From Actinomycetes bacterium (lineage in GTDB: Bacteria > Actinomycetota > Actinomycetes > Actinomycetales > Actinomycetaceae), in assembly GCA_023387755.1 (NCBI GenBank), contig JAEWHO010000052.1, positions 1-37,666 on the forward strand: 37,666 nt of DNA. The letters are read 5' to 3'. Made by a program: the position numbers and the translations under genes. Each line of letters starts with the position of its first letter. Positions within the stretch are counted from its first letter, which is position 1. The notes below the pieces were generated by a model that was not told the DNA's origin, ran no database searches, and worked only from the letters and a program-made list of their open reading frames with translations. Positions 8,292 through 16,231 of this stretch are shown here, piece by piece.

Positions 8292-9179
8292 CTACCGCCG
8301 TAGGCCTCCCGGGAGCACCGAGCCAAACGGGGAGGCCATGCGGGCGGTGCAAACCGGGCAAAACTCGGGTGCCGCAGCACTCTGGTTATGATCGACCGGA
8401 AAACCGAAAACGCTCCCGCACCGTTTGCAGCGCGCGGATAACAGCCGGGTGAGGGTTTGCGGCTGCGGGGTTGAGAAAATTTCGTTGAACGTTAGCTGTC
8501 GGGGTGCCGATAGCGCTGAGGCGGGGCAGTAGTGAATACACTGGCGGCAACCGATACAGGCTGCCCCATCGAGTATTAGTTCCTGGCCACTATCTGACTG
8601 TAGATCTAACGCTCCCGCAGGGCAGATCCTTACGCACGTTCCGCACGCCGTGCACGACGACGCCGACAACGCTATCGCGGGAGCATCGACGGGACCGTCC
8701 GACCGACGTTGTTCCCAAATCGCACGCAGCAGTGACAGCTGCGACGGTTCTGGTTCGTTCACGCCAAACATCAGAGCCCGGCGGGACAGTGGCATCGCGC
8801 TAGCCTGAGCAGAGGAGACACGGGGGCGTCGAAACCGGGAGGTGCGGCCAGCAGGAAGAGACGTGGACCGGGGGCGCCACTGCTGCATCACCTGGTTTAT
8901 CAACGGAGGCAAGAACTCCGCTGGCAGCTGGTCTACCGCCACGCCTGCTGACCTATCCTCCGACGTCACAGCGCCCACGTGCAGGTAGGTGCTGGCAAGC
9001 AAAGTCAGCCACACAGCTTGAGAAGGGGGTTCCTCTAATTCGATGTAGAGTTGCTTACCGGGCACATGGTCGAGAGATAGCGTTGGCGCGGTATCAGGGA
9101 TATGCGGCAGGACCAGCCACACCGTTGTGGTTTCTGCAAGCTCACGCACCCAGCGCCGTAGGCTCGGATAATCAGACAT
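8292..9179 (-). CDS. two-cluster 4Fe-4S ferredoxin-like protein with C-terminal zinc-ribbon
   Basis: A 295-residue soluble protein. The first 150 residues show no motif I recognise. Near residues 180-225 lie two ferredoxin motifs, CTACGTCVRICP and CIGCRQCIHYCP, enough for two 4Fe-4S clusters. The C-terminus holds CKRCG and CPVC pairs about 25 residues apart, a likely zinc-ribbon or rubredoxin-like knuckle. ATG 9179 is chosen because it overlaps the TorD stop by 8 bp (translational coupling); a TTG at 9203 is possible. The pairing with a TorD chaperone and the location beside dmsABC suggest a role in cluster delivery, electron supply or maturation of the reductase. That role is inferred from context only. 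Confidence 0.75.
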   Translation of the reverse strand: MSDYPSLRRWVRELAETTTVWLVLPHIPDTAPTLSLDHVPGKQLYIELEEPPSQAVWLTLLASTYLHVGAVTSEDRSAGVAVDQLPAEFLPPLINQVMQQWRPRSTSLPAGRTSRFRRPRVSSAQASAMPLSRRALMFGVNEPEPSQLSLLRAIWEQRRSDGPVDAPAIALSASSCTACGTCVRICPAGALDLQSDSGQELILDGAACIGCRQCIHYCPASALSAPRQLTFNEIFSTPQPQTLTRLLSARCKRCGSVFGFPVDHNQSAAAPEFCPVCTARMASPFGSVLPGGLRR

Positions 9180-9720
9180 CAGCTTGCACGGTACGCTGCC
9201 CAATCAACGCGATAGCGCGGTGGTAATCGGTAACGCTGGCAGCGTAAAAATCCGCGAAGTACTGCGGAAGCCACAGACCTGCATGGGCGGCAATAAACTG
9301 CCGGAAACCCTCCACATAGCGCTCGTCTTCTTGCTCCAGGTACAGCGACAGGAGGTGAGCCAAAAACTCCGCCTCGATAGCTACGTGGTCTTCTGGGAAA
9401 CGATTCAAATGCGAGGATTGCAGACCGAAGCGCCGGTAAAACTCCCGCACCTCGAAAGTGTTCTCATCGAAGACGAGCCCCTCTTCCCCCCGATTGACAG
9501 ACTCCCAAGGTGAAGGACGAACCGGGTCAGGCCCAACCAACATGCGCTGGTGCGCTAGACGGACATCGGTGACGTCTTCCTCGGCGCGAAGAAGGCACGC
9601 AACCTCCGGGGGAAACGAAGCAGCCTCTCGACGCAGGGTTGCATACGTCTGCTCGTTGAAAGGGTAAGCGAAAGCAGCAGCAACCGTCACCCACCCGCGC
9701 GCAATCTCAGCAATATCCAC
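9172..9720 (-). CDS. TorD/DmsD-family redox enzyme maturation chaperone
   Basis: A 182-residue all-helical cytoplasmic protein of the TorD/DmsD/NarJ chaperone family, which binds the Tat signal of the catalytic subunit and assists molybdenum cofactor insertion before export. The central block FYRRFGL...RFPEDHVAIEAEFLAHLLSLYLEQE (about residues 92-132) matches the conserved core Y..FGL...P.DH...E.EFL..L. It is presumably the chaperone for DmsA, encoded on the opposite strand. The start is GTG 9720, with no Shine-Dalgarno but TAGAAT exactly 6 nt upstream, suggesting a leaderless message. The next gene overlaps by 8 bp and is likely co-translated. Confidence 0.85.
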   Translation of the reverse strand: MDIAEIARGWVTVAAAFAYPFNEQTYATLRREAASFPPEVACLLRAEEDVTDVRLAHQRMLVGPDPVRPSPWESVNRGEEGLVFDENTFEVREFYRRFGLQSSHLNRFPEDHVAIEAEFLAHLLSLYLEQEDERYVEGFRQFIAAHAGLWLPQYFADFYAASVTDYHRAIALIGQRTVQADV

Positions 9721-9732
9721 TAACCTATTCTA
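9721..9732 (-). promoter_or_regulatory. -10 element of a putative leaderless torD-type promoter
   Basis: On the minus strand TAGAAT (9732-9727) is followed by 6 nt and then GTG 9720. A transcript starting about 7 nt after the hexamer would begin at the start codon. Confidence 0.5.
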
Positions 9733-9796
9733 GCCCCAACAAGCAGAAGCCATCAGAACCTAAACAAGTAAGCACACGGAAGCGGCAGAACCACAT

Positions 9797-11110
9797 CTAC
9801 TTCATAGCGGTGTTGCCCGACTCCTGCGCCTTCTTCAGACCATCGGGCACCGGCGTCGTGCCAAGAAAAATCTCTTTAATGGGATCACCGATCGCACCCA
9901 ACCCGGCGTCGATCGCTGCCCCTACCGGGGCTTTCGTGGTCGCTCCCTTAGCTGCCTCCTGGAAGGCGGTCACATCAACACCCTTATCCTTCCAAAACTT
10001 AACGTAATCATCCTGCGCATCCACCACAGCAGGGAAAGCGGCGCCTGACGACGCCAGAGCAGCCTGGCCATCAGCCGACGCCAGCCACTTCAACACCTTC
10101 GTGGTCGCCTCCACATTCTTACTGGCGCTATTGCCGACGGCAGCTACTGCGTGCACCACAGATACTCGCCCCTCGGGACCCGCCACCATAGGAGCGATAG
10201 CCCAGTTAAACTCCGCGTTCTCGGAAATCTCTGGGAGTGAGTAGGGGCCTGATTGGAACAGCGCCAATTTGCCCTGAACAAAGAGCTTGCGCGAAAGATC
10301 GCCGTCTTGGTTAGTCTCAGCCGGAGCCGGCGCCACATGGTGAGTATTGGCCATATCAACCAAATACTGGAACGCCTGTTCGCCCTGCGGGGAAGCGAAG
10401 GCGAACTGGTCATCCTCGCCCTGGAACGTGGCACCAGCTTCGGCCAGCCAATCCAGGTAGATCGCCTGCAAGTCTGCTTGTGCGTTGAAGCCGAACTGCG
10501 TGCGTGAATCCGGGTTGAAACCGTTATCGCCGGGATGGCGGCCAGCATCATCGAACGTAAGTGCGCGGGCTGCCGGTAGAAGGGTGTCACCGTCGCCCCC
10601 CTCCGGCATCCAGGTCAGAGAGGCCGGATCAACACCGGCTTTTTCTACCAAATCACGGTTATAGAACAAAGCTATGGAATCCCAAATCTGGGGGACACCC
10701 CAGAGTTTCCCATTGCGTTCATACAGCTCGGCAGTGGAAGGAACCCACTCATCATGATCGCTGCCCAGCGCCTGGCCGATATCAATGAGGTTGCCGTTGT
10801 CAGCAAATTTGGCATAGCTGGAAGAGTTCGTCCAGAAGATATCCGCCATTTCACCCGACTGGATATCTAGGGGAAGTTGCTCCCAATACTGGTTCCAACC
10901 GACAACCTCTACCTTCACCTGAATATCTGGATTATGCGACGTGAAGGCTTCGAAGGACTCCTCATAGGCCTTCGCTGCGTTCTCATCCCATAAACGGAAA
11001 GTGACAGTTGTCTTTCCCGTGGCTTCTTCCTTTTTTCCCGCTCCCGGTGAACACGCCACCAGAGTGACAGCCAAACTGGCTGCTAGGGCCACAGCAGGGA
11101 AACGACGCAT
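9797..11110 (-). CDS. sugar ABC transporter solute-binding lipoprotein (family 1)
   Basis: A 437-residue extracellular solute-binding protein. The N-terminus (MRRFPAVALAASLAVTLVAC) is a lipoprotein signal with lipobox LVAC and the lipidated Cys at 20. The mature part has the type 1 fold typical of carbohydrate binding proteins, with ITVTFRLWDE-like start (VTFRLWDENAAKAYEES), a GVPQIWDSIALFYNRDLVEKAG segment around residue 140, and FVQGKLALFQSGPYSLPEI near 290. It delivers sugar to the two permeases encoded upstream. The ligand cannot be told from the sequence. A 93-bp gap with a small inverted repeat separates it from the second permease. No ATPase gene is present, so a shared MsmK-type ATPase elsewhere is likely. 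Confidence 0.92.
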   Translation of the reverse strand: MRRFPAVALAASLAVTLVACSPGAGKKEEATGKTTVTFRLWDENAAKAYEESFEAFTSHNPDIQVKVEVVGWNQYWEQLPLDIQSGEMADIFWTNSSSYAKFADNGNLIDIGQALGSDHDEWVPSTAELYERNGKLWGVPQIWDSIALFYNRDLVEKAGVDPASLTWMPEGGDGDTLLPAARALTFDDAGRHPGDNGFNPDSRTQFGFNAQADLQAIYLDWLAEAGATFQGEDDQFAFASPQGEQAFQYLVDMANTHHVAPAPAETNQDGDLSRKLFVQGKLALFQSGPYSLPEISENAEFNWAIAPMVAGPEGRVSVVHAVAAVGNSASKNVEATTKVLKWLASADGQAALASSGAAFPAVVDAQDDYVKFWKDKGVDVTAFQEAAKGATTKAPVGAAIDAGLGAIGDPIKEIFLGTTPVPDGLKKAQESGNTAMK

Positions 11111-11173
11111 GAGGATGCCTTTCGTAGGTTATCTACCTCGATTTTCTCTCAAGACGGCGTAAATGGCTCGTCA

Positions 11174-11188
11174 AATCGAGTTTCGATT
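11174..11188 (-). repeat. inverted repeat between permease and binding-protein genes
   Basis: AATCGA (11174-11179) and TCGATT (11183-11188) form a perfect 6-bp inverted repeat around a 3-nt loop, in the only sizeable gap of the transporter operon. It may be an operator, or an mRNA hairpin that sets relative expression of the binding protein. Confidence 0.45.
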
Positions 11189-11203
11189 CGGCAACATTGG
11201 CGG

Positions 11204-12037
11204 TCAGCGAACGCCCGTGATGCCGATAGAGCGAGTGATCTGCCGCTGGAATGCCACGAACAGAAGAATGAGGGGGAGCAGAGCAAGCGTGGTCGCAGCC
11301 ATGACGAGGGTCCAGTTAGAGGCATTCTGGGTCTGCAGGTTCGCCGTGGCTACTGTCAGCACATTCCATTCTGGAGTCGGTGCGATGACTTTGGGCCACA
11401 TAAAGTTATTCCAATGTGTCACCACGGTGATGAGAAGAAGAGTGGCAAGGATGGGCTTATTCATCGGCAAGACGATATGCCACAGCCTCCGCAAGACTCC
11501 TGCGCCGTCAAGCTTAGCCGCGTCTAAAACCTCGCCCGGCATGGCTCGGAAATTCTCGCGTAGTAAGAAGATCGCATAGGGCGAGCCGAACATGAAGGGA
11601 ATGACGAGCCCCCAAAACGTGTTCTTCAGCCCCGCCTGCGTCATCATCACGTACAGCGGAATAATGGTCACCACGGCTGGGACCATGAGGGTGGCCAGAT
11701 AGATCCAAAACAGTATTTCGCGCCCCGGGAAACGCAGGTGCGCGAAAGCGTAGGCCGCCAGGATTGAAGAAAACATTTGGCCCACCACCATCACCAGTAC
11801 CACCTGGGCCGTGACCGCGAGCGGGACAATAAAATTATGGTTCCCGGTGAACAGGGCTGAGAAATTATCGAATGTGACGGGAGAGGGCAAGGTCAGGGGG
11901 TCTTCCAGAGCGAACTGCTTCGGCGTCTTGAACGCCGTCAAAATCGAGAAGATGAAGGGTCCGACGACGAGTGCTGCCGACGCTAGCAGCATGACGTAAG
12001 TGGCGACAATTGCCCACAGGCGATGCTGGCTTTTCAT
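11204..12037 (-). CDS. sugar ABC transporter permease (MalG type)
   Basis: A 277-residue membrane protein with six predicted membrane segments. The first spans about residues 9-32. The cytoplasmic EAA loop that contacts the ATPase is clear: EVLDAAKLDGAGVLRRLWHI, about residues 180-199. Length and layout fit MalG-type permeases of the carbohydrate uptake family 1. ATG 12037 overlaps the stop of the upstream permease by 4 bp (ATGA), so the two subunits are translationally coupled and form the heterodimeric channel. Confidence 0.92.
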   Translation of the reverse strand: MKSQHRLWAIVATYVMLLASAALVVGPFIFSILTAFKTPKQFALEDPLTLPSPVTFDNFSALFTGNHNFIVPLAVTAQVVLVMVVGQMFSSILAAYAFAHLRFPGREILFWIYLATLMVPAVVTIIPLYVMMTQAGLKNTFWGLVIPFMFGSPYAIFLLRENFRAMPGEVLDAAKLDGAGVLRRLWHIVLPMNKPILATLLLITVVTHWNNFMWPKVIAPTPEWNVLTVATANLQTQNASNWTLVMAATTLALLPLILLFVAFQRQITRSIGITGVR

Positions 12038-12954
12038 GTCATATCGTAGGTGATCCGGCTGGAGAACCAGCGCTGCTGAATAACCGTGACCGCAACCAGC
12101 ACAACAAACAGGCAGAATGCCAGCGCTGAAGCCGTGCCGATCTTATTTGCTACAAAGGCTTCCTGGTAGATGCGTGCGGCGATCACGTCAGTCGAACCGG
12201 CCGGGTATCCGGTGGCGGACCCGGTGAGGCCGTACACGAGATCAAAAACTTGGAAGGAAGAAATCACTGACGTGACCGTCACGAAAAACAGGGTTGGGCG
12301 CAGCAGTGGCAGGGTGATTGACCATAGAATGCGGAGCCGACCGGCCCCATCTAACACTGCGGCCTCATAAACGCTGGCTGGGATCTGTTGCAGACCGGCC
12401 AAGAAAAATAGCGAAATGTAGCCCACCGTCGACCATACCGAGACGAACGCGATAGCGGGTAGCGCCAAATTCGGGTCACTCATCCACTCAATACGGCGGC
12501 CAAGGAGCGTGTTGAGCGCGCCCGTGGAAGGATCGAAAATCCACCGCCATACCACGCCCAAAGCCAAGGGAGCACACACCCACGGCAGTACGTAAATCAC
12601 GCGCAGTACGCCGGTGCCGGGCAGTTTTTGGTTGATCGCGACCGCGAGGAGAAGGCCCAGAATAATGGACGTGGGAATTGACATCAGCACGAAAAGCGAC
12701 GTCACCCATATCGAGTTGAACAGGGTTGGGTCGCTGAAAATATGGCGGTAATTGTCTAGTCCCACGAAGGTTGGCGGAGAGATCAGATCCCACCGGAAAA
12801 ACGACAGTGCCACAACCAGAAGGACCGGCACCACTAGGAACAGGCCCACCCCGATAAAAGACGGGACTAGGAGCGTGTATGCGGTGGCTGTTTCGCGACG
12901 TCGTGCGCGCCGATACCCCGCCCGGGCAGGTGCCTGAACGGCCGCGGAAGACAT
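12034..12954 (-). CDS. sugar ABC transporter permease (MalF type)
   Basis: A 306-residue permease with six membrane segments, the first at about residues 27-48 (LLVPSFIGVGLFLVVPVLLV). The EAA loop is VYEAAVLDGAGRLRILWSI, about residues 206-224. A longer frame extends upstream to 13128, but that part is proline-rich, reads through the opposing frame of the sprT-like gene and has no family similarity, so ATG 12954 is chosen. It starts 10 bp after the stop of the SprT-like gene, with no good Shine-Dalgarno and little room for a promoter. The transporter may therefore be read from the promoter upstream of the SprT-like gene. Confidence 0.9.
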   Translation of the reverse strand: MSSAAVQAPARAGYRRARRRETATAYTLLVPSFIGVGLFLVVPVLLVVALSFFRWDLISPPTFVGLDNYRHIFSDPTLFNSIWVTSLFVLMSIPTSIILGLLLAVAINQKLPGTGVLRVIYVLPWVCAPLALGVVWRWIFDPSTGALNTLLGRRIEWMSDPNLALPAIAFVSVWSTVGYISLFFLAGLQQIPASVYEAAVLDGAGRLRILWSITLPLLRPTLFFVTVTSVISSFQVFDLVYGLTGSATGYPAGSTDVIAARIYQEAFVANKIGTASALAFCLFVVLVAVTVIQQRWFSSRITYDMT

Positions 12955-12964
12955 GTAAAACAGC

Positions 12965-13528
12965 TTACTGATAAACCCGGGGGTCTGCCACGGGGGCGGG
13001 GGCGGGAACGTCGGCAGAAGTGGCGTCTGGTGGGGAGTCGACCGCAGATGCGCGGGCCTCTTCCGGCAAGCAGGTGGGGGCGGCTTCCTCCGTGCGGGAC
13101 CAAGAAATCCTGCCCTGCGCACCCGCATTCACGCAGGCACGGCAGACAATGTTCGGGGCGGGCCGGCGCATCCTCTCAAACGTGATGCCGCACTGGCAGA
13201 CACCTTTCCAGCGCGCCGGAAGGCGTGGGGCCTGTGGGCTAATGCGCGCGCGAGCCGTACCACCTAAGCGCAAGGCGACCTCTCGCCACACTGGCCCGTG
13301 CCCGGCCTCCTTTCCTGCTACAGCATGCGCGACTTCATGAATGACGACATCGCGGGCCTCGTGTGGCGAATACAGCTGCATTAGGCGGCGGGATACCGTG
13401 ATCCGACGGCGCGTATAGTCGCACTGGCCCGCCCGGCGGGTAGCGCGATCGTACCCAAACGTCCAATCGTGCAGGTTGTGTTCCCGCAGCAAAGCGTTGG
13501 CGTACTGCTCTAACTCCGTCAAGTTCAC
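12965..13528 (-). CDS. SprT-like zinc metalloprotease-fold protein
   Basis: A 187-residue protein of the SprT-like family. The HEVAH zinc motif is at residues 64-68 and a further His77 lies in GHGPVW, the usual third ligand position. Upstream, WTFGYDRATRRAGQCDYTRRRI (residues 22-43 region) is the conserved opening of actinobacterial SprT-like proteins. A C-terminal zinc-ribbon (CQC and CRAC pairs) is present, followed by an Ala/Pro/Glu-rich tail. GTG 13528 is preferred because VNLTELEQYANALL matches the family N-terminus and TACCCT lies exactly 6 nt upstream. A longer version from ATG 13666 would overlap the divergent gene's start. Relatives of eukaryotic Spartan act on DNA-protein crosslinks, but the bacterial role is not settled. 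Confidence 0.82.
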   Translation of the reverse strand: MNLTELEQYANALLREHNLHDWTFGYDRATRRAGQCDYTRRRITVSRRLMQLYSPHEARDVVIHEVAHAVAGKEAGHGPVWREVALRLGGTARARISPQAPRLPARWKGVCQCGITFERMRRPAPNIVCRACVNAGAQGRISWSRTEEAAPTCLPEEARASAVDSPPDATSADVPAPAPVADPRVYQ

Positions 13529-13540
13529 CTGGCCAGGGTA
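13529..13540 (-). promoter_or_regulatory. -10 element of a putative leaderless sprT-like promoter
   Basis: TACCCT (13540-13535, minus strand) is followed by 6 nt and GTG 13528. This supports the short start and may also drive the downstream sugar transporter. Confidence 0.45.
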
Positions 13541-13629
13541 CCGAAACCCACATTTAACCGCAGTAGTCGCCGACGATAACTGGGGCCGTGCCCGATATTT
13601 CGTGGTCGAAGAGATATCAACGCGCACCT

Positions 13630-13664
13630 TTGGGTTCCGAAAGAGCCAATAGTAAACTTGCGCC
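13630..13664 (+). promoter_or_regulatory. leaderless promoter of the membrane protein gene
   Basis: TTGGGT (13630-13635), a 17-bp spacer and TAAACT (13653-13658) form a plausible promoter. ATG 13665 follows 6 nt after the -10, so the mRNA would start at the start codon. Confidence 0.55.
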
Positions 13665-14687
13665 ATGGATTCCCTTGGAGCGCGACAGAACGAATGGGCA
13701 TCGCAATATGCGGATCTTCTAGTCAGCGATGACGTGTCGTTTACCGAGGCCAAAGATGAAGCACAGCGCCGTTTAGAAGAGCTAAAAGCCCACGGCGTCG
13801 ACCCTGCATCCCCCGGTTCGCCCAGCCCGACTGAGGCTGCTGCGGCGGGACGGATCCGGATCCGGTTGGAAAAACACAAGGAAGAAGGATTCTGGGACTA
13901 CTTGAACACAACCTGCTGGCTCGCAGGCTTCGCGCTGGTGTTCTTGGAAATCATTACGTATGGAACCGGGGTTTTTACGGCGAAAACAGATATCACTCCT
14001 AAAAATCTGATGGGCATCCCGTTCTTTCTGATCGGCATGATGACGATCGCCGGGAGTCAGTTTGCGTACCGGAAACACAGCGTGGTTGCCTCGTTACTAG
14101 TGGCAGTTTCGGGTGGCGCAGTATGTGTAGGAATGATTTTAGGAGTTGATAGGTTCGCGTCGCATACTAGTTATGGCCAAGTCCCAGCGCTTGCAGTATT
14201 GGGCGGAGCGCTTGCGGTTATCGTTGCCTTCGGCTGGTACTCGGCTCACCGGATGAACGTTCACCCCGTCGAACAGACGGCACCGAATGATGTGTGGGTG
14301 GCGCGGTATGGATCGGCGCTGCGCTTAGAGCGTTATCTTTCCCGAAAACAGGCATTGCGTCTCCAAAACGACATGCGTGCGCACCTAGCTGCTCATCCCG
14401 GAATGGATGCGGCGAGTGAATTTGGCTCCCCGAGTGCATACGCGCGTAAAACCGTGAAAGCCGACCCGCTTTTGGAGGCTCGCGCCCCCGGGGCCAACGC
14501 GTTGGCGGGGGCTTTCATCGCATTAGCTGCACTGACTTATGCGACCGCAACACTTCTCGATTCTCCCGGGGTTTTTGCAACTGTGCTTGCTGTGGTCGCG
14601 CTTATTGTGGGCATCAGCGCGATCTGGACAGCGTTTGGCTCCGCTCGCGAATTCGCCCGGCTGCGTCGGAGCGCGCGACAGCGTTAA
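13665..14687 (+). CDS. multi-pass membrane protein with HAAS/DUF1700-like segments
   Basis: A 340-residue protein I cannot assign to a named function. The N-terminal 60 residues are helical and charged, with SFTEAKDEAQRRLEELKAHG. Four hydrophobic segments follow at about 87-104, 115-130, 138-160 and 170-190. A soluble stretch at about 225-265 reads LRLERYLSRKQALRLQNDMRAH and then EFGSPSAYARKTV. That pattern resembles the HAAS (DUF1700-type) fold, in which helices precede an FG-P..YA motif. Two more membrane segments end the protein (about 278-320). HAAS proteins are often encoded beside PadR regulators, and none is seen here. The gene is divergent from the sprT-like gene. The start is set by the leaderless promoter. 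Confidence 0.65.
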   Translation: MDSLGARQNEWASQYADLLVSDDVSFTEAKDEAQRRLEELKAHGVDPASPGSPSPTEAAAAGRIRIRLEKHKEEGFWDYLNTTCWLAGFALVFLEIITYGTGVFTAKTDITPKNLMGIPFFLIGMMTIAGSQFAYRKHSVVASLLVAVSGGAVCVGMILGVDRFASHTSYGQVPALAVLGGALAVIVAFGWYSAHRMNVHPVEQTAPNDVWVARYGSALRLERYLSRKQALRLQNDMRAHLAAHPGMDAASEFGSPSAYARKTVKADPLLEARAPGANALAGAFIALAALTYATATLLDSPGVFATVLAVVALIVGISAIWTAFGSAREFARLRRSARQR

Positions 14688-14701
14688 TTCACCTTCGCCC
14701 C

Positions 14702-14719
14702 AGCGGTCATCGAGCCGCT
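14702..14719. terminator. weak hairpin between convergent genes
   Basis: AGCGG (14702-14706) pairs with CCGCT (14715-14719) in the 66-bp gap between two convergent stops. The stem is only 5 bp and has no T-run. Confidence 0.25.
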
Positions 14720-14753
14720 ACACAGCCGGAACTTTAGCTGCCTTCTACGCGTT

Positions 14754-16091
14754 TTACGCGCTGAGTACCTGTAATTCGGGGGGTTTATGGGATGTTGTAG
14801 CTGAAGGGGGTGGCAGCGGGATGACGCCCGATTTAAACCGCGGGTGGTATTGCAGTGGTTGGTTCCCGTATTGATTGCGGGGTGGCCGAACGCCAGGGAT
14901 TCCGCGAGAGTCTATTTCGACGGTCCAGTTGTCGGGGTCGCCTGGAGGATGGTTTACGAGCGAGTGGTGGTAGTTGCACACGAGCGCCATGTTTCCCATG
15001 TCCGTCCCGCCTCCGTCCTGCCAGGATTCGATGTGGTGGCCTGCGCATCCAGGCGGGGGGACGGTGCAGTTGGGGAACACACAACCGCCGTCGCGCTTAA
15101 TTAGGAGGGCGCGTAGCGCCGGCGGGGCTTGCCGTTCCGTCCGGCCACAGTCGGCCCGGGTTGTATCCCATTGATCGCGGGTGGCTTCCGCAATACTGAG
15201 GGAGAGTATTTCGGGACGCTCGCTACCTTCGACTGGTTTTGCGGCCGCATCGAATGGGGGCGGGTTGTGCCCGGTCACCAGCTGATAGATCGCATCCAAG
15301 AGGCGGATCCGCCGGGGTGCCGCGTGCCCTTTTGAGTTTTTGCGACGCTGCACCCGCGCTAGTGATTCGGCTCTGGCTTCAATGATGGGTCGCAACGTAT
15401 TCCAGTACTCGGCGGGCACGCGCGCCGTAATAATGGCACCGAAATCCCCGCCGCCCAGGAGTGTAAAGGCCACTCCGCGATCCCGATAGCTCTGCCGACG
15501 TCGTTTAATCCGCGCCGCGGAATTCTTCCGCGCGATCGTCTGGTCGAGCTGCTCCAGCGTCATATCGCAGTGTTGCCTGAACGTGGTGCTCAGGTGCATC
15601 TGCGCGTGCTTGAGCACGGCCTGCTCTGCGGCACCAAAGTCAGCCTCATCGTAGTAGGCCGTCAGCTGGTCGAGCGTACTGGTCGCAATCCCGAGATTTT
15701 CTACCGAGATTTTGCTTTCTGCCATCGCTTGCACTGCATTGGGGTAGGCCATCTGTTTGCGGGCCTGAATCACCTGGGATATGGCTTTTTGGAGCGAGAT
15801 GCGCCGGATTTCCGAGATTTCGTGGGCCATCGTGGTGCCCAGTTTTTGGGCGGCACCCACCCGGTCGGCTTCCGCCGTCATGCGCGTGCGTAGCGCCGTA
15901 GCGACGTTATGGTGCCGTTCGGCTGCTAATGCAACCCGCAGGTGTGCATCGGTGTCATCGCGTCGGATACCGCGCTTGGCAGCACAAGCCAGAATGTCGA
16001 ACGCGAGTTGGCAGAGGTTTTCAGGCAGGGGCCCGTCCGGGATCGCGGGCGCAGTGATGCCGGCATTGGCGAATGCTTGGGCGATATCCAT
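14754..16091 (-). CDS. DUF222 / HNH endonuclease domain protein (13E12 repeat family type)
   Basis: A 445-residue protein with an N-terminal helical DUF222 region and a C-terminal HNH nuclease domain. The HNH block reads RDGGCVFPNC, then CAGHHIESWQDGG and NMALVCNYHHSLVNH, with the Cys pairs and histidines expected for zinc and metal binding. This arrangement is very common in actinobacterial genomes, often in many copies, and is associated with mobile or selfish elements, though the exact role is unknown. ATG 16091 is chosen because GGGAGGAC lies about 7 nt upstream; an upstream ATG at 16142 lacks such a site. No intein or group II intron is seen around it. Confidence 0.85.
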   Translation of the reverse strand: MDIAQAFANAGITAPAIPDGPLPENLCQLAFDILACAAKRGIRRDDTDAHLRVALAAERHHNVATALRTRMTAEADRVGAAQKLGTTMAHEISEIRRISLQKAISQVIQARKQMAYPNAVQAMAESKISVENLGIATSTLDQLTAYYDEADFGAAEQAVLKHAQMHLSTTFRQHCDMTLEQLDQTIARKNSAARIKRRRQSYRDRGVAFTLLGGGDFGAIITARVPAEYWNTLRPIIEARAESLARVQRRKNSKGHAAPRRIRLLDAIYQLVTGHNPPPFDAAAKPVEGSERPEILSLSIAEATRDQWDTTRADCGRTERQAPPALRALLIKRDGGCVFPNCTVPPPGCAGHHIESWQDGGGTDMGNMALVCNYHHSLVNHPPGDPDNWTVEIDSRGIPGVRPPRNQYGNQPLQYHPRFKSGVIPLPPPSATTSHKPPELQVLSA

Positions 16092-16219
16092 TGGCCTGTC
16101 CTCCCTATTCGAGATCGCGATAACGCCCCTACGGTAGGTCAACTAAACGCATCCAGCCCGCCCTCACCTCCCAATTTGTGGATAAACCTGGCCCTGGGGA
16201 TACAGCTAGGGAGCAGCCC

Positions 16220-16231
16220 TAGACTGAGACT
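16220..16231 (+). promoter_or_regulatory. -10 element of a putative leaderless promoter
   Basis: TAGACT (16220-16225) ends 6 nt before ATG 16232. No Shine-Dalgarno and no clear -35 box. Confidence 0.45.

Noticed and set aside
12955..13128. N-terminal extension of the MalF-type permease
   Set aside because: It is proline-rich, overlaps the SprT-like gene in another frame and has no transporter similarity.
13664..13667. Overlapping divergent start codons sharing CCATGG (ATG 13666 minus, ATG 13665 plus)
   Set aside because: The minus-strand ATG would add 46 residues with no SprT similarity; the GTG at 13528 fits the family start and a leaderless promoter, so the overlap is probably chance.
14754..16091. 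HNH protein as a homing endonuclease in an intron or intein
   Set aside because: No intron boundaries, no split host gene and a DUF222 domain that is typical of free-standing actinobacterial proteins.
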